From Desulfopila aestuarii DSM 18488 (GTDB lineage Bacteria; Desulfobacterota; Desulfobulbia; Desulfobulbales; Desulfocapsaceae): a stretch of DNA of 64,000 nt. Made by a program: the position numbers and the translations under genes. The notes beneath the pieces were generated by a model. It saw only the letters and a program-made list of their open reading frames with translations, was not told where the DNA came from and did no database searches. Where the stretch lies: positions 1 to 64,000 of the forward strand of contig CAMBBS010000018.1 in the NCBI GenBank assembly GCA_945863875.1, read 5' to 3'. Of the stretch, positions 44,646 through 54,153 are shown one piece after another; positions within the stretch are counted from its first letter, which is position 1, and every line of letters begins with the position of its first letter.

Positions 44646-45815
44646 ATGAGTATTTTCAAATACACCGCGACAGAACTCTATGACGCACTGACGACAAAAA
44701 AAGACATGGTCGTTCTAGATGTCAGAAACAAGGTGGACTTTGGCAGGTTCAAAGTAGAGTCCCCCTACCCTTTCATCCTGCAGAATATTTCCTATTTCGA
44801 TTTCATGGAAATTGAAGATGAATGTGTTGCCAAGGTGATCAAGGACAAACCGGTGCGCATCGTCTGCGCCCAAGAAGGTTCAGCCAAATATGTGGCAGAA
44901 ATTCTCGAACAGCATGGCCTGCAGGATATTGGCTACCTTGCGGGAGGTATCAAATCCTGGGGTAACCTGCTGGTACCAGTCCTGCTCAATCCCGGGGAAT
45001 CATATAAATTGTTTCAATTTATCAGACCCGGCAAGGCATCCACCAGCTATGGCCTGCAAAGTGGCGACGAGTTTATGCTCTTTGACCCTTCGCGAAACAG
45101 TGATTTCTACCTTGATTTTGCCGAGAAGAATACATGCAGACTCATAAAGACCTTTGAAACCCACCTCCAGGCTGACTATATCGCCGGCAGCAGAACCCTC
45201 TCGGAAAAGAGCGGGGCAACGTTCCTGGCCAACGAGAATGATTTCGCCGGGGCCAGGATTAAATACACCCCCTTACAGGACGAAGCCATTTACAAATTTT
45301 CCCAGCCCGGACCAGCGGTACAATGTATTTTCACTCCCGGACATACCCCGGGATCGACCACTTTTATCATCGATGATCGATATATGATCACTGGCGATAC
45401 TGTTTTCATTCACTCGATCGGCCGCCCAGATCTTGGCGGGCAGGTGGAAGCATGGTCCGACAAGCTCTTCGAGTCGCTGCAGAAGATTAAAATATACCCG
45501 GCTGACATGATTGTTCTTCCCGGCCACTATATGAGCTGGGAAGAGGCGAATGACCGCTTGGCCTTTGTCTGCACGTTGGCTGAAACAATGGCGTCTAATA
45601 AAGATATCTACGCCATTGAAGACAAGGCCCGTTTTCTCGATTTCATCAAAAGCAACATGCGGAAACAACCCGATGAATACGCGATCATCCGGCGAATCAA
45701 CGCCAATCTGCAACAGGTCGAGGATGACAAGGCCGAAGAACTTGACCTGGGTAAGAATGAATGTGCGGCTACTGCGTATGCCGCCAAGCAGAAATCGGCG
45801 GAAACTTCAAGCTAA
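44646..45815 (+). CDS. Rhodanese-metallohydrolase fusion with atypical metal site
   Basis: 389 residues. The N-terminal rhodanese domain (about 1-115) has the active cysteine in RIVCAQEGSAKYVAE. The C-terminal metallo-beta-lactamase-like domain (about 125-330) resembles persulfide dioxygenases and glyoxalase II, but the HxHxDH motif reads THLQADYIAGS, so two of its three histidines are replaced by Gln and Tyr. Later ligands remain: FTPGHTPGS, ITGDTVF and LPGHYM. The C-terminal tail is charged. It could bind one metal instead of two or be inactive; a role in sulfur trafficking is a guess. Good start with GAGTATTT context lacks a clear ribosome site. Terminator follows at 45953-45994. Confidence 0.75.
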   Translation: MSIFKYTATELYDALTTKKDMVVLDVRNKVDFGRFKVESPYPFILQNISYFDFMEIEDECVAKVIKDKPVRIVCAQEGSAKYVAEILEQHGLQDIGYLAGGIKSWGNLLVPVLLNPGESYKLFQFIRPGKASTSYGLQSGDEFMLFDPSRNSDFYLDFAEKNTCRLIKTFETHLQADYIAGSRTLSEKSGATFLANENDFAGARIKYTPLQDEAIYKFSQPGPAVQCIFTPGHTPGSTTFIIDDRYMITGDTVFIHSIGRPDLGGQVEAWSDKLFESLQKIKIYPADMIVLPGHYMSWEEANDRLAFVCTLAETMASNKDIYAIEDKARFLDFIKSNMRKQPDEYAIIRRINANLQQVEDDKAEELDLGKNECAATAYAAKQKSAETSS

Positions 45816-45952
45816 GCCATAGCATTGTCAATCAACTATCAGGGCCAACGGTAAACCCGCGCAACGGCTTAAGGAGCCTTTACAAAATGGGTGAAAATGG
45901 CCGGGTTCGTAACGGCTCCTCAACTGCACTGGTATTCTTTTTCATTTGCCAC

Positions 45953-45994
45953 AAAAAAGCCCATGAAGTTCATTTGAACTTCATGGGCTTTTTT
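45953..45994. terminator. Strong bidirectional terminator
   Basis: AAAAAAGCCCATGAAGTTCA (45953-45972) is exactly complementary to 45975-45994, giving a 20-bp stem with A-runs and T-runs on the two sides. It separates the converging rhodanese-metallohydrolase and OmpA-type genes. Confidence 0.92.
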
Positions 45995-46034
45995 ATTCTA
46001 GTGACGTCCGAACCGGACCGTCACTCATACCTTT

Positions 46035-46931
46035 TTACATAGAAGGTGTAAATTCAACCCTTCTGTTTTTTGATCGATTCTCAGGTGTGTCATTGGGATA
46101 GGCCGGTTTTGCCTCGCCATGGCCAACTGCGGTGAGTCGATCTGCAGAGATGCCAACCTGATTGACCAGATACTTCATGACGGCGTTTGCACGTCTTTCG
46201 GAGAGTTTCTGATTGTATGCATCGGTACCGACGCTGTCGGTATGACCGTCAATTTGAACCGTCATTGCAGGATAAGCGTCAAATATTACTTTGGTTTCAT
46301 CCAAAACAGGATAGTAGTCTTTCTTAATCACCGCGCTGTCGAAAGCAAACAACAGTTTGTCTTCAGCTGCCCAGCAACCTCTCTCATCGACAACAACACC
46401 CTTGGGTGTACCCGGACAGGCATCCCTGTCATCTGGAACGCCGTCACCATCCTCATCACCAATAGTTGAAACAGGAACGGCAGCTGCAACGACAGGCAGG
46501 GAGTAGGCGCTAAGAATTTTTGTCCATTCCTCTCCACCATATGCGATAGAATCACTGCCAAAAACTATTGTATCATTTTTGACCTTGGCGTACGAAGAAA
46601 CGCTCAGCTCGTTCACTGCCTGCGGTGTCAACTCGAGGCCGTAAGCAGTAAAAATGGTGTGGTACTGGGCAGGAGTGTAGGCAATAGAATCGTTATTAAA
46701 AACAACTTTGTCATCTGAAACTTTTGCATAAGTTGCCGGCACGCCGGACACAGCCCCTGGAGCAAGGTTTAAACCATATGCCTCGAGAATGCTGTTAAAT
46801 TGATATGATGATGCGTAAGCTGTTGGTGACTTTTCGAAGGACGGAGTGGCACCTGCGGGTAACTCAATAGCGAGAGCGGGCATACTGATGGCAAAGAGAG
46901 CCATCAGGACAAACAGTGTTTTTTTCAGCAT
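46035..46931 (-). CDS. OmpA family protein with repeated N-terminal units
   Basis: 298 residues. Signal peptide (KTLFVLMALFAISMPALA). Residues about 30-150 hold two and a half repeats of about 47 residues with the pattern ILxAYGLxLxPxAV...SYAKV..D.IVF..DSIAY. A calcium-binding thrombospondin type 3 motif follows (DEDGDGVPDDRDACPGTPKG) and then a C-terminal OmpA peptidoglycan-binding domain with DGHTDSVGTDAYNQKLSERR and the GEAKP segment. The protein should be anchored to the cell wall from the outer membrane or periplasm. No partner genes are adjacent. Confidence 0.9.
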   Translation of the reverse strand: MLKKTLFVLMALFAISMPALAIELPAGATPSFEKSPTAYASSYQFNSILEAYGLNLAPGAVSGVPATYAKVSDDKVVFNNDSIAYTPAQYHTIFTAYGLELTPQAVNELSVSSYAKVKNDTIVFGSDSIAYGGEEWTKILSAYSLPVVAAAVPVSTIGDEDGDGVPDDRDACPGTPKGVVVDERGCWAAEDKLLFAFDSAVIKKDYYPVLDETKVIFDAYPAMTVQIDGHTDSVGTDAYNQKLSERRANAVMKYLVNQVGISADRLTAVGHGEAKPAYPNDTPENRSKNRRVEFTPSM

Positions 46932-47842
46932 AATTATTTCCTCATTTAAATTTTAATAAAAAACCTCTACAAAACAATACTGACAACGACGAACAAATCT
47001 AACAGCTTCTATATTAAATTGCAAACAGCAATTCTAGCAACTTCCACCTAAATGAATGCTCCACATAATCTCCACCGTAATCAAAAAACATTCTCTTCCA
47101 GAGAAATAGCATTTCCACCCTCTCTGATCCGAACAGTCTTTCGCGAGAAACGTACCCACAGCGTTACAGGTGAAGACAAACAAAAACTCAAGGCGGAAAA
47201 ACTTTCCACCGAGTCAATCGAACTCCTCGGCACATATTCCGCGCTCTTTAAACAAGATTATTACTTTTTGAACGCAGCTGACAGCCCAACCTGCCGTAAT
47301 GAAACCATTATAAGCAGTATACATGCAAAATCCAGCTATGTTTAGCAATATAATATAAACAAAACATTCCAGCACAATGAGCAGGAAAAAATCCGAGTCT
47401 GGGTCGAATATTTTACTGCAGCAACTGTAAATGGGCTAAAAAATGTCTTCTATTTCATTCAAGTGCATCAGCAAACAACATCTCTACAGATGTTCATTTT
47501 TCCAATCTGGCGATGTGAAGGATTTTTTTTGTGCAGCACTTTTTTTGCTTTCTATCAGATAGATGATGGCAGTAAAAATTTATCTTATTTTGAAAAAATC
47601 TACCAGGTTTCGCTCATCCAGTCTTTTTGTCGGGGCTCAAAAATGAACGGAAAACAAGGGGAACCCTCTGGTATAATTCCGCATATAAACCAAAAAGTCA
47701 CCTGTGTCAATAAGACATCATAAAAACCTTGGCCCAAAACTGGTTACATATTGACAGCCCGCTTAAGTCTGCTGATAGTTTCGACCGTGGTGATCCCAAT
47801 CAGGCCCTTAATCTATTTATTCGGAAATCTTCCAGACGCCCC
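46932..47842. other. Gene-poor stretch, no supported gene
   Basis: More than 900 bp between the OmpA-type gene and the HlyIII gene. Open frames at 47052-47345 (97 codons) and 47463-47723 (86 codons) have no ribosome site and no recognisable protein pattern, so I do not call them. The sequence is AT-rich; promoters for both flanking genes are presumably here. Confidence 0.5.
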
Positions 47843-48499
47843 ATGAACTGTTCGCAATACAACAAATATTCGCTCAAAGAAGAACTCACCAATGGCATTA
47901 CTCATGGAATCGGTGCAGGTCTCGCTCTCATCGGGCTCATCACGCTCCTTTTCACTGCCATCCGCTACGGCAATGTCTGGCATATTGTCAGTGCTGCAAT
48001 TTATGGCAGTTCCCTGATTCTGCTCTATTTGGCCTCTGCCTCTTATCATCTGTTTTCCCTCCGCGGCCTAAAGAAGTTTTTTCAAAAACTTGACCATTTA
48101 ATGATTTATGTTTTGATTGCCGGTACCTATACACCATTTACATTGGTGACACTGCAGGGAACATGGGGGTGGACCTTGTTTGGCCTGGTCTGGGGAATGG
48201 CCCTCTGTGGACTATTGCTGGAGCTGGTTTTAAAAAAGCGGGTCGAGTGGCTCTCTCTGACATTCTACCTTGGGATGGGCTGGCTGTTACTTATCGCCAT
48301 CAAACCTCTGGCAGTTTCTCTGGCAAAGGGTGGCCTGATCCTTCTTCTGACCGGTGGCTTACTTTATACTTTCGGTATCGTCTTCTATGTCTGGAAAAAT
48401 CTCTCCTACAGTCATGCTATTTGGCATCTCTTTGTGATGGCCGCTAGTACTGCGCATTTTTTTGCCATTTTATTTTATGTCATGCCATCCGTCCATTAA
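47843..48499 (+). CDS. Hemolysin III / PAQR family membrane protein
   Basis: 218 residues from MNCSQYNKYSLKEEL; a longer frame with a TTG start is unlikely. Seven membrane segments and the conserved motifs of the family: EELTNGITHGIGAGLALIG at the start, the SASYHLFS motif, DHLMIYVLIAGTYTPF, and the C-terminal AIWHLFVMAASTAHFFAIL with two histidines that, with others, bind zinc in the family. Bacterial members are annotated as hemolysin III but probably act as hydrolase-like membrane proteins. Stand-alone gene. Confidence 0.88.
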   Translation: MNCSQYNKYSLKEELTNGITHGIGAGLALIGLITLLFTAIRYGNVWHIVSAAIYGSSLILLYLASASYHLFSLRGLKKFFQKLDHLMIYVLIAGTYTPFTLVTLQGTWGWTLFGLVWGMALCGLLLELVLKKRVEWLSLTFYLGMGWLLLIAIKPLAVSLAKGGLILLLTGGLLYTFGIVFYVWKNLSYSHAIWHLFVMAASTAHFFAILFYVMPSVH

Positions 48500-48795
48500 C
48501 TATCATTCCGATATCATTTAACATAACACCTGAAAACATCGACGTTCAGCGCTTACCAGAGAAGGACACAGGGCCGCTTCCGGTTTATGATGAGCAGCAA
48601 TGGCGGGGAGAAGAATGAACATTGCAATCATTTTTTTTCGATAAAATCAGCCAGTGAGTGGACGCGCATTAAATTTGGTGTATACTATACAATAGTTAGT
48701 AATGGTTAGGGATCTATCCCTCGCGACTGTTTAAAACCAGCTTATTTCCTCTTTTTTTCTATGCAGCTGCCTATCAGAAATTTTTGGAGATACTG

Positions 48796-50691
48796 ATGCA
48801 TTCTTTTCTCTCTATTGGCATGCGTGAAGGTCAGGACAGTGAGACCCTGAGAAAAATTATTATGTTAAATATTTTTCTTTCTCTCGGCACTCTTCTTCTC
48901 TTTATTATGGGAATTATTGCTCTAGCGCAAAATGCCATGCTTCTGGGTATCGCCGATTTTCTTATTGCCGCACTTCTTTCTATAATTCTATTTTATCTTT
49001 ACCGAACAGGAAACGAACCCATTGCCTCCCACTGCGGGGTCGGCACTTTGTTTTTCTTTTTTTGTTATCTTTTCTTGATCGGTGGTGTCCAGACTACCTC
49101 ATTCATGTGGCTCTATACCTATCCTCTTTTTTCTCTATATTTACTAGGATTACCGCGAGGCATGTGGTCAACCGGTCTTCTTTTTGGTTTTTGTGCCGGC
49201 TGGCTCAGCTACGATTTAATTTCCGACGGTATCAATGTGTATGACAAAGATTTTGCTATTCGTTTTATCCCTTCTTACCTCATTGTCTGTGTTCTCGCGT
49301 TTCTTGTAGAGGCCAGCCGGGCCGCTACCCGAGATGCCCTGCTCGACAAACAGCAACTTCTTGCCGGAACCATAAACGAATTACAAAAAAAAGAAACAGA
49401 ACTGGAAGAGGCGAGAAATCAACTCGAACTGAGGGTTGCGCTCAGGACTGCCGAACTGGAGAAGGCCAACGAACAATTACGGCTGGAAATGGAAGAACGG
49501 AAATGGGCGCAGCAGGAACGTTTGCGTCTCGAGGCCGAACTTCAGAGGGTTGAAAAAATGGAAGTGCTCGGCCGACTGGCCGGTGGAGTTGCCCATGATC
49601 TCAACAATGTGCTGTCCGGTATCGTCAGTTATCCCGACCTGTTGCTGCATAAATTAGCTCCTGAGAGCGACATGCGGAGTCCCCTCGAAAACATACGTCG
49701 AGCCGGAACACGGGCAGCAGTCATTGTCCAGGATCTGCTGACTCTGGCGCGTCGGGGTATAACGATCAGAGAGAAAGTGCAGCTCAATGATGTTGTCTAC
49801 GCCCATCTGCAGAGTCCGGAATTCCTTAATCTACAAAAAAATTATCCAGGGGTGACACTGGAAACGCGGCTTGCCCCTGATCTGCAAAGGTTGTATGGGT
49901 CGCCTATACATCTGGAAAAAACAATCATGAATCTTCTGGTGAACAGTTTTGAAGCGATAGGAGACAAAGGCACCGTTTTAGTGACAACCGAAAACCGTTA
50001 TGTCAATAGCCCCATTAAGGGCTACGATACCACCATTCCAGGCAACTATGTCGTGCTGACAATTAGTGATAATGGCATGGGTATTCCGCCGGACAAGCTG
50101 GCGAGAATTTTTGAACCGTTTTACACCAGCAAAGTCATGGGGCGCAGCGGCACGGGGCTCGGCATGACGGTGGTCTGGGGGACTGTCAAGGATCATGGCG
50201 GCTATCTCGATGTTACGAGTTCTCCGAAAGAGGGTACGACCATTACCGTTTTTCTTCCTATACAGGAAGGTAAAGAGGGCCAGAAGGCACAAGCCGCCGT
50301 TACACCTGAGGAGATGAAACAGGGCAACGGGGAAACAATTCTGCTGGTCGATGATGATGAAGCACAGCGAAAACTCGGAGAAAGTATTCTCACCACCCTG
50401 GGATATAAAACTGAGACGGCAGAGAGCGGTGAGGACGCCCTGGATTTTCTAAAAGAACGTACGGTTGATCTTGTTCTGCTCGACATGGTCATGGAACCGG
50501 GAATGGATGGTCTGGATACCTATCAGAACATTCTTACCATCCGGCCGGACCAGAAGGTGATTATTGTCAGTGGCTACTCCGAGACCGATCGGATAAAAAA
50601 GGCTCTCGAGCTCGGCGTACGCAGCTATGTGAAAAAACCCTACCGTCTTGGAGAGATCGTAACGACAATCCAGGAGGTACTGGCAGGATAA
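48796..50691 (+). CDS. Membrane hybrid histidine kinase with receiver
   Basis: 631 residues from MHSFLSIGMREG, whose ATG has GGAG at a good distance. Five to six membrane segments (about 30-185) form the sensor with almost no extracellular domain. A coiled coil (about 200-260) leads to HisKA (GGVAHDLNNVLSG, with Leu in place of the more common Phe), an ATPase domain with MNLLVNSFEAI, SDNGMGIPPDK and GTGLGMTVVWG, and a receiver with Asp in DLVLLDMVMEPGMDG. No DNA-binding output is fused. Strong terminator follows. Signal unknown. Confidence 0.87.
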   Translation: MHSFLSIGMREGQDSETLRKIIMLNIFLSLGTLLLFIMGIIALAQNAMLLGIADFLIAALLSIILFYLYRTGNEPIASHCGVGTLFFFFCYLFLIGGVQTTSFMWLYTYPLFSLYLLGLPRGMWSTGLLFGFCAGWLSYDLISDGINVYDKDFAIRFIPSYLIVCVLAFLVEASRAATRDALLDKQQLLAGTINELQKKETELEEARNQLELRVALRTAELEKANEQLRLEMEERKWAQQERLRLEAELQRVEKMEVLGRLAGGVAHDLNNVLSGIVSYPDLLLHKLAPESDMRSPLENIRRAGTRAAVIVQDLLTLARRGITIREKVQLNDVVYAHLQSPEFLNLQKNYPGVTLETRLAPDLQRLYGSPIHLEKTIMNLLVNSFEAIGDKGTVLVTTENRYVNSPIKGYDTTIPGNYVVLTISDNGMGIPPDKLARIFEPFYTSKVMGRSGTGLGMTVVWGTVKDHGGYLDVTSSPKEGTTITVFLPIQEGKEGQKAQAAVTPEEMKQGNGETILLVDDDEAQRKLGESILTTLGYKTETAESGEDALDFLKERTVDLVLLDMVMEPGMDGLDTYQNILTIRPDQKVIIVSGYSETDRIKKALELGVRSYVKKPYRLGEIVTTIQEVLAG

Positions 50692-50716
50692 ATGTGATTT
50701 TCTGAAGAAATCCTTA

Positions 50717-50762
50717 CACCAAAAAGGCCGCATTATCTTATGATAATGCGGCCTTTTTGGTG
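50717..50762. terminator. Perfect 21-bp hairpin terminator
   Basis: The 21-base arm 50717-50737 and its exact complement 50742-50762 flank a four-base TTAT loop. A-run and T-run sit inside the arms, so it should terminate in both directions, after the kinase gene and before the IS1634 relic. Confidence 0.95.
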
Positions 50763-50828
50763 CCATTCCATTGCTTCGAAAGAATGTTCCTCACTTTCCC
50801 CACCCATTTTACTATCGTAGCGAAGATT

Positions 50829-52277
50829 TTATTCACCGTAGCTTGAAGGCGTATCGGGCGATAGAATGTGTTGTTGCTTGAGGCCAAGGGCCTGCAAATA
50901 TTGGCACTGGATATCAGTCAGGGGCATAGTCAGGCGACATATCGCACCGAATCTGACAATCTGAATGCCCGCAAACATCGTGCTCATCATGAATGCGCTG
51001 GGGCGGCGTGTCTTTTTGTTGTCCCAACCGGGAAGCTCAACGTTATTCCCGAGCACATGTTGACGCAGAAGGAGCTCGATGAGGTCCCAGATCAGCAGCG
51101 CCATCCGTAAAATTGCGCCGAGTACCTCAATTCGTTCCGGTTTCTTAAGGAACATGTCGTTGACGATCAGTGGATCCCTGAGAAAGGAAAAGTTGCGCCC
51201 GATGGTGTACTGTTCTTTGTATGCGCGCAGAAGATCAGCACCGGTCTGAGCACCATCTCCTGCAAGATAAACATTGCACAGGAGCACGAAACACCCTGCT
51301 TCTTTCCGTTTTTGTTCGATATGGTCCAAATTTGGTTGTACTTTGGCGTCGAGAACGTAGTACTCCGAGGCGATATTGCGAGATTGGCCCTTTTTCTGGC
51401 GGCCACGAGCATAGCGGACCTTTTTGCACACCGAGGTCTCGATGTAATGGAAGGTGTCTCGTTGAGGGCTCCGATCTGCTCCCGACAATCCTCAGCCACC
51501 GATTCGACAACCACGCGAGACGCTTCGTTGCAGGAGAAAGGCAGACGGGTGACGAAGACGTTTTCTCCAATTGCGCGCAGATTGTCCTCGCTCACCATGG
51601 CGGCATCGGCAATAGACAGGAAGGCACCGGGTCCGAGTTCATGCCTTGCCATGTGCTTGGAGATACGGCTCAGCAGGTCGTTGTTGACTGTCTTGTCGGA
51701 GGTGTTGCCGTCTATGCATCCTCCCGGGACAGGGATATTTTTGCCCACGCACAGCATCTTGACCATAAACTGTTTCAAGTCTGGCCGGTGGTCCTTGCTG
51801 TGGCCATAGGTGATGTTGATTTTGTCGGAATCAGCGCTGCACTGGTCATAATTTTCCCAGATGTTAACCGAGGTAGTGTCGAAATGCACCTTGCCCATGT
51901 CCAAGGGGAATCGCCGGCAAGCCTGGCAGGCGGCCTCGCCGAAGAGTTTTTCGGCTCCCACCTCGAAGATGGCATCCATCCATGGCACGACCTGCGCTCG
52001 TATCATTGCACACCGAGTCGGCGAGCTGGCGGCCAAGTAAAAGTGCAGTGTCCTGGTGCTTGGAAAAATCGGCCTGACGGTACAGCGGACTGCGCCCCGA
52101 GAGCGTATCGAGTACCATGGCCGGAACAGTTGTGCCTGCGTCTGCATCCGTTTCGGTGGGCACGACGCGGTTGATCGTCTCCATCAGCCCTATGCGGCGA
52201 CAGAACGCGGCGACAGTTGACAGATGGTCAAGCCGGGTTACCCTCATTTTCTCAAGGGGCTTGCCGATCTCTTGCAT
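50829..52277 (-). pseudogene. Broken IS1634 family transposase
   Basis: The transposase is readable in three consecutive minus-strand frames. The first begins MQEIGKPLEKMRVTRLDHLS at 52277 and runs to about 51985; the second covers AIFEVGAEKLFGEA through VHFDTTSVNIW and DAAMVSEDNL, including the first catalytic Asp region, up to about 51440. The third resumes at RYARGRQKKGQ, covering QPNLDHIEQKRKEAGCFVLL, RAYKEQYTIGRNFSFLRDPL with the Glu region, and ends TPSSYGE. About 80-100 residues between the second and third frames are missing. The element cannot transpose by itself. Confidence 0.78.
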
Positions 52278-52293
52278 ATGTTCCCCCTCGATT

Positions 52294-52632
52294 TTACAGG
52301 CGAACGGCAAACTTTCCCGGCGCGACCCGACGCACAAGGATGCCCTGATGATCTTTCTTGGCCAAGGCGCTGGAGAGCGAATCTCTATCCGTGAGACGGC
52401 TGTGTCGCTCCTTGAGCAACTCGACCAACTCGTCGACATGCACCGGGCGCTGTTCCTGTGTAAGTATGATGACGGACAAATCCACCAGGTACTTACGTTT
52501 ACGGGCCTTGCGCCGCGGTGGTACTCCACCCCCCTCTTCTCTGCCGCGAAGTTTTCGAACGCTCATTAGCTGCAGCTCTAGCATGGCTTCAAAGGTCTCC
52601 AGAATCACCTGGCGAATCGCTGGTTTTTCCAT
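52294..52632 (-). CDS. Small IS1634-associated protein, 112 residues
   Basis: Start at MEKPAIRQVILETF with a GGAGGAG ribosome site. A basic segment KLRGREEGGGVPPRRKARKRK follows, and then a helical winged-helix-like C-terminal half (VDLSVIILTQEQRPVHVDELV, RDSLSSALAKK, DHQGILVRRVAPGKFAVRL). It lies 16 bp before the transposase start on the same strand. I infer it is a helper or regulator carried by the element. No database family is known to me for certain. Confidence 0.55.
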   Translation of the reverse strand: MEKPAIRQVILETFEAMLELQLMSVRKLRGREEGGGVPPRRKARKRKYLVDLSVIILTQEQRPVHVDELVELLKERHSRLTDRDSLSSALAKKDHQGILVRRVAPGKFAVRL

Positions 52633-52962
52633 AATTCTCCTCCTTCCTTGATGTATGTATTTGGCTGTGTTACTTGTAATGCTACATACGTATAAAAGGG
52701 AGTGCAATAGGCGTATCTTCAAGGTCAGCTGCGAACTTAAGCAGACGTCTTTTTTACGTAAGTATAGAAATAGCTCGGATCAGCAAATAAAGGTGGGGAA
52801 TGTGAGATGTTCAACAAAAAAACATAACCTTCTTTTCCTCTTTTATTTTTCTTGTGAGATAATCATTTTCGTCCCAACTACCGATACCTAAGAACAAGGG
52901 CTATTTCGTTTTTATTACAACCGCAAAGATAATATTGACAAATTCAACAGAAGGAGAGCGTA

Positions 52963-54081
52963 ATGGACAAGCTCATACGACAGCTGATTTTTCTCGTTTA
53001 CACCTTAATTTTGCGATGGCCGATCTGGTTGCTCATCTGGATTTTTGGTCGCGGCGGCATGTTCAAAACCCTGTTTCTCATCTATCCGACAGACCACTCT
53101 GAATGTCTCGACTTCTGCCCTGATATTAAATGGCTCCGAAAATTCTTTGCCGGTCGCCCTACCCCAGCCGGTCTGATCATGGACGGATGGCATCCTATTG
53201 GAATATATCTTGTGATTCCCAACTCGGCTCTGGAGCTGATGCAGAGAAAAAACCGGCCTATGGTCGAAACCATTATCAGGCGCATGCTCTGGGTGCAGAA
53301 GATTTCCAGGGCAAAGACAATCGGCTTGGCAGGTCAGCTCGGCCCGATATTCGAAAAACGCCATGGTCTGCCGATGGAACCTCCTTTTTACAGCAGTACC
53401 TATGGCAATATATTCAGCATCCAAAAGGCTGTCAGTCATCTGACGAAGGCGGCAAAGAAAAATCCCCGACAAGTCTGCCTGGCCGTCGTCGGAGGAGGCC
53501 TCCTTGGTGAACAACTGGAAAAACATCTGGGTGATGATGGCTATCACATATCGATGGTTGATGTCAGATATACCAGAAAAGGCGATGTCAAGTTAATGGA
53601 CGAGGAACAAGCGAGGCGGCAACTCGGTGCGGTGGATTTCGTCATCAACCTCCTGCCCAGAGGCAAGGATTTTCTCGACTGCCGGCTGCACCGTCAAATT
53701 GCCGAAACTGCAACTATAATTGATTTTTCCCGGCCGCCGATCCCCCCACAGGCTATCCCGCAGAAAATAGTTATGGGAAACCGGGTGCAGCGAAACGGCA
53801 TGCACTTTTTCATGCGACTTCCCGGCGGCTGGCAACGCCATGAACTTCCGGCCTGTTCCATGCCGTCTCTGGTAGCATCGCTTGCTGCTTTACCTGTCAG
53901 CAATATGGCCGAATTTCACCTTGCCGCCGGACAGTGCCAATTCTATACTGCACTGGCTGGTGCACCAGTCCAGAGACACCAGGCTATCGGAGACCGGCTC
54001 CGTGGTTTTACCGCCCTGCATCCAATTGTCAATCGTTGCATGCTGTTTTTTCTGAGAAGTCGGCCCACCTTCAGCGGATGA
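52963..54081 (+). CDS. Rossmann-fold oxidoreductase-like protein of unknown role
   Basis: 372 residues, start preceded by GAAGGAGAG. One N-terminal hydrophobic segment (about 5-35), then a middle region with KTIGLAGQLGPIFEKRHGLP. A dinucleotide-binding fold has VVGGGLLGEQLEKHLGDDGY (about 178-197) followed by an acidic strand end VDVRYT, and later DFVINLLPRGKDFLD. The general order recalls long-chain acyl-ACP reductase (AAR) and shikimate dehydrogenase-like enzymes, with a hydrophobic N-terminus instead of a substrate barrel. I cannot name a reaction. No operon partners; SbmA/BacA-like gene converges from the right. Confidence 0.5.
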   Translation: MDKLIRQLIFLVYTLILRWPIWLLIWIFGRGGMFKTLFLIYPTDHSECLDFCPDIKWLRKFFAGRPTPAGLIMDGWHPIGIYLVIPNSALELMQRKNRPMVETIIRRMLWVQKISRAKTIGLAGQLGPIFEKRHGLPMEPPFYSSTYGNIFSIQKAVSHLTKAAKKNPRQVCLAVVGGGLLGEQLEKHLGDDGYHISMVDVRYTRKGDVKLMDEEQARRQLGAVDFVINLLPRGKDFLDCRLHRQIAETATIIDFSRPPIPPQAIPQKIVMGNRVQRNGMHFFMRLPGGWQRHELPACSMPSLVASLAALPVSNMAEFHLAAGQCQFYTALAGAPVQRHQAIGDRLRGFTALHPIVNRCMLFFLRSRPTFSG

Positions 54082-54153
54082 AAGAGCAGCTCAGCGGTAA
54101 TTACCTTACAGATTATTGTCTTGCCTAAAACCAATAAAATAGTCTGTAAGGCG

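Larger units (their letters stand above)
50829..52632 (-). mobile_element. Degenerate IS1634-type element
   Basis: The unit is a 112-residue helper-like gene followed by a broken IS1634-type transposase on the same strand with a 16-bp gap. No terminal inverted repeats were recognised by eye. It sits just after the kinase terminator in an otherwise empty spacer. Boundaries are those of the coding parts. Confidence 0.6.

Noticed and set aside
47052-47345. Open frame of 97 codons before the HlyIII gene
   Set aside because: No ribosome site, no hydrophobic or domain pattern, and amino acid use unlike neighbouring genes; left uncalled together with the frame at 47463-47723.
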